Shown one piece after another: positions 8,214-10,339 of a stretch of DNA of 10,339 nucleotides. The stretch lies in the NCBI GenBank assembly GCA_027604665.1, contig JADGIZ010000667.1, positions 1-10,339 of the forward strand, written 5' to 3'. The notes below the pieces were generated by a model that ran no database searches, was not told where the DNA came from, and saw only the letters and a program-made list of their open reading frames with translations. The stretch comes from Polyrhizophydium stewartii (lineage: Eukaryota; Chytridiomycota; Chytridiomycetes; Rhizophydiales). The position numbers were made by a program, and so were the translations under genes. Position 1 is the first letter of the stretch, and each line of letters opens with the position of its first letter.

Positions 8214-10229
8214 TCATTCCATGCGCACGCCCTCAGGCGCAAGGCCGTTTGGGTTGAAAAGGCTCGGGATCTGCAGCATCTCACAAAATTCGGCTGTTTG
8301 GGGGTTACAGTACGCCTTGAGTTCTGCACAGAGAGCGGTGAGTGGACTGAAAGCAACGTTGCGCGCGAAACAGTGCTCTGCGGCTGCTTACCACTGCTGC
8401 GGTCATACACAACGCCAGCGGCAGGGTTGTAAGCCGGCGCCGTCTGGATAAAGTTGTTTGGGATCGGTCGCATAAATGCCGTCTCTGCGCTGACATGTTC
8501 TGGAGTCATGACGTTTTGGCGGACCCAGGATCGCTGGGCTTGTATGTGCCTGTTACCGCACCATTGCGCGCAAGTCAGTCCAGATGGCTTGCTTCCAGCC
8601 TGGCGCCGTGGATACAATCGAGAATGTACTTACTGCTGCACCACGTTGTCCGGAAGAAGTGGCTTCTGGCGCTTTGTGTCCGAGTACATTGGGTGCGTTA
8701 CGCGCACGATTGCCAGCCACTCTTCGTCGTGAAAGAAGCGCATGGGGGTGGTGCTAGCGGGGTTGGTTGGGATCTCCACTATCTGACGTGATCAGAGGAC
8801 GCGCAAGAGTTAGCCTGTCGCTACAGGTGACAGGCATATCGCAGAGCCTGTAGCTCACCTGGAGGAAGTTGCGCCCCGGCAAACATTTGTCGAGAGCCAG
8901 GAACTTTGTCGTGCGCGGCGCAGACTGCAGCGAGACCGCCGCCGCGGCTCTGGGGCCGTCCTCCGAAGCGGCCTGTGCCGATTCAGCATTCTTCGTATTT
9001 CCTGCGCCCTCAAGCTCGTCGTCGTCATCGATGGCAATCTCGTCAGGGTTGTTTGGGGCTTTTGCAGACGACTCAAACGGCGCCATGTCGTCGGCGTCGT
9101 CAACGTCATCGACCTCGATCTCATCAGTGTTGTGGATTGCCTTGTACTGCTCCGAGGCGGGGTCTGGACGCGAGTGTTGGCGTTGGTACTGATGATTGCG
9201 CACGGGCTGGACGCTGGCCGACGGGTTGTCATGGTGTACGACGGCCGGGAAGAGGACATGCATGTGGGCGGCAAACCAGAACGAGGGCTTGAGGGCATGC
9301 AGCAGGTGCTCGAGCGGCGGCGCGCCGAGCGTGTTGGACTCGATCTGGCGTTGCAAGTCGTCAGCGCTCGCCAAAGCACCAACGAGGCGTGCGTGCGCAG
9401 TGCTGCTGCGCACCTCGCTGCGAAAGTGCTTCTTGAGGGCGAGGAGCCGTCTGACGTTGCCGTGGTAAGCAATGCCCGTGGGCCAGTCGTGCGATAGGAA
9501 GACGTCGACGGGCTCCCTGATCTGCGAGAGGCGGTAAACGTCGAACTTGCGGATGTGGTAGACGCTGCGCATGGTGCCATCGTCCAAAGGAACCCGCTCA
9601 TGGTGGCCTGGCCGTGGCGGACCGCCGCCGGCGGGTGAGCAGGGTGAGCAGGGTGACTCGGCGGCGTGCAGCGCTGCCGCCAAACGCACCCTCTGGGAAC
9701 GAGTGCGGCTTGTAGATGCCCGACATGCCGGCGATGCGCAGGTCGCCGAAGCGGATGCATCCGGCGAAGCCCATGAAGTAGATGTTGGGGCACACCCAGC
9801 CTCCGTGGGACCTGGCGCGTGGCCGTCAGCGCGGGCGTCAGCGCGGGCGTCCGAGCCCATGACGCCGACACGCCGACACGCCGACACGCCGCAGAGGCGG
9901 GCGGTGCTGGGGGCGGTGCGGCGGCGGCAGGAAGCAGGCGCGACCCACAGCTCGAGCATGTAGTTGGACGCCTCGTGGTTGCCGCCCACAAAGACGGTCG
10001 GCACCGGCGCGCGCTTGGCGCCGCTGTAGTACTGGTAGAAGAAGCCCATGTGTCGATACTTTGGCGGGCACGCCAGCGACGACAGGTCGGCGGGGTTGCG
10101 CATGGCCTCAAAGTCGCCGCAGATGATGAGGAGGTCGATCGTCACGCCCTGAGTCTCCTGGATGTACAGGATCGACGAGTAGATCCGGTCCAGCTCGCCA
10201 TGGCAGCAGCCCTGCACGGCGATGCGCAT
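8214..10229 (-). CDS. DBR1: RNA lariat debranching enzyme, 7 exons
   Basis: Exons on the minus strand: 10229-9949, 9811-9690, 9607-9414, 9344-8859, 8782-8634, 8549-8392, 8323-8214. They sum to exactly 1500 nt, or 499 residues. The enzyme cuts the 2'-5' bond of excised intron lariats in the nucleus. The metallophosphoesterase motifs are all present: GCCHGELD (7-14; Cys8 and His10), GDFEA with Asp39, GGNHEAS with Asn84 and His85, SHDW with His174, and AHMH with His226 and His228. The lariat-recognition-type segment GGWVCPNIYFMG is at 97-108. A long acidic linker (about 240-325) precedes KFLALDKCLPGRNFLQ, and the C-terminal DBR1 domain has EEWLAIVR and NPQTAEFCEML. The ATG at 10229 is the one directly before the family's usual MRIAVQG start. 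Every exon join restores family sequence, so the model is firm. One change: GDFEA instead of the common GDFQA. Confidence 0.93.
9345..9413 (-). other. 69-nt in-frame intron without stop codon in DBR1
   Basis: Donor GAG|GTGCGC, branch CGCTGACG and acceptor CGCCAG, phase 0. Removal restores FRSEIESNTLG, matching the family's FRQEVENNTLG-like segment. Retention would insert 23 residues into the catalytic domain without a frameshift. Confidence 0.85.
9634..9656 (-). repeat. Short tandem repeat in DBR1 intron 2
   Basis: On the plus strand GGTGAGCA is repeated as an approximately 9-bp unit (GGTGAGCAG) twice, with a partial third copy, inside the intron 9608-9689. On the transcript strand this gives repeated CTCACC units near the acceptor. 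Confidence 0.6.
9824..9851 (-). repeat. 12-bp tandem repeat carrying duplicated branch-like sites in DBR1 intron 1
   Basis: The unit CGTCAGCGCGGG (plus strand) occurs twice, followed by a partial copy. On the transcript strand each full copy contains GCTGAC, so the branch-site motif is duplicated just upstream of the acceptor of intron 9812-9948. Confidence 0.7.
9862..9890 (-). repeat. 8-bp tandem repeat in DBR1 intron 1
   Basis: ACGCCGAC is repeated about 3.6 times (plus strand). Together with the neighbouring 12-bp repeat it explains why this intron (137 nt) is longer than the other DBR1 introns. Confidence 0.75.
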
Positions 10230-10339
10230 TTGCAAGTCTGGGCAAAGGAGTGGAAGGCAAACTTCGATTCGATTCGAAGAGGGATTTATTAAGGAGCGAG
10301 GCGGCCGACTTCCCCTCAACCGGCTGGGACCACCGCGAG
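10230..10339 (-). promoter_or_regulatory. DBR1 upstream region with TATA-like TTAATAAA
   Basis: Upstream of the DBR1 ATG the minus strand is pyrimidine-rich with TTAATAAA at about 10290-10283 and a repeated TCGAA element at about 10263-10279. The spacing to the ATG, about 55 nt, allows a short leader. No transcription start can be fixed from sequence alone. Confidence 0.3.

Noticed and set aside
7667..8617. Long minus-strand open frame read as one gene
   Set aside because: Only the segments at 8392-8549 and, in another frame, 8214-8323 are real, as DBR1 exons. The rest is antisense to the 35K exon.
1..10339. U12-type introns
   Set aside because: No RTATCCTT donor paired with a TTCCTTAAC-like branch site was found by eye. 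All defined introns look U2-type.

Overview
The window looks like GC-rich fungal nuclear DNA. Its genes are split by many short introns, mostly 55-85 nt, with GTG/GTA donors, a CTGAC- or CTAAC-type branch site near the acceptor, and CAG or TAG acceptors. Four genes and one degraded gene can be reconstructed by joining exons so that phase and family homology agree. A phytochrome-type hybrid histidine kinase points to fungi. A U11/U12-35K protein, a minor-spliceosome component, hints at a lineage outside the best-known Dikarya; the exact lineage is inference.

Layout. (1) 1-4360, plus strand: a ten-exon hybrid histidine kinase with phytochrome architecture (PAS-GAF-PHY, HisKA/HATPase, receiver). 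The kinase and receiver residues are intact, but the bilin-pocket residues and the PHY tongue appear to be missing. (2) 4361-5620: about 1.2 kb without an intact gene. It holds a possible polyadenylation signal and, on the minus strand, a broken relic whose C-terminal zinc-finger/RuvC-III signature resembles Fanzor, the eukaryotic TnpB-like RNA-guided nuclease family. (3) 5621-7164, plus: a CBF1/USF-type bHLH-leucine-zipper factor. (4) 7192-8202, plus: SNRNP35-like U11/U12-35K protein, starting 27 nt after the CBF1 stop. (5) 10229-8214, minus: RNA lariat debranching enzyme DBR1 in seven exons, whose stop lies 11 nt from the stop of the 35K gene.

Functional picture. Two RNA-splicing genes, one for minor-class 5' splice-site recognition and one for lariat turnover, are convergent and almost touching, with the CBF1-like gene directly upstream of the first. 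The kinase is a separate signalling gene. If the pocket losses hold in an alignment, it would be a phytochrome-derived regulator working without covalently bound bilin. All exon models come from reading the sequence by eye; none was checked against transcripts or databases.
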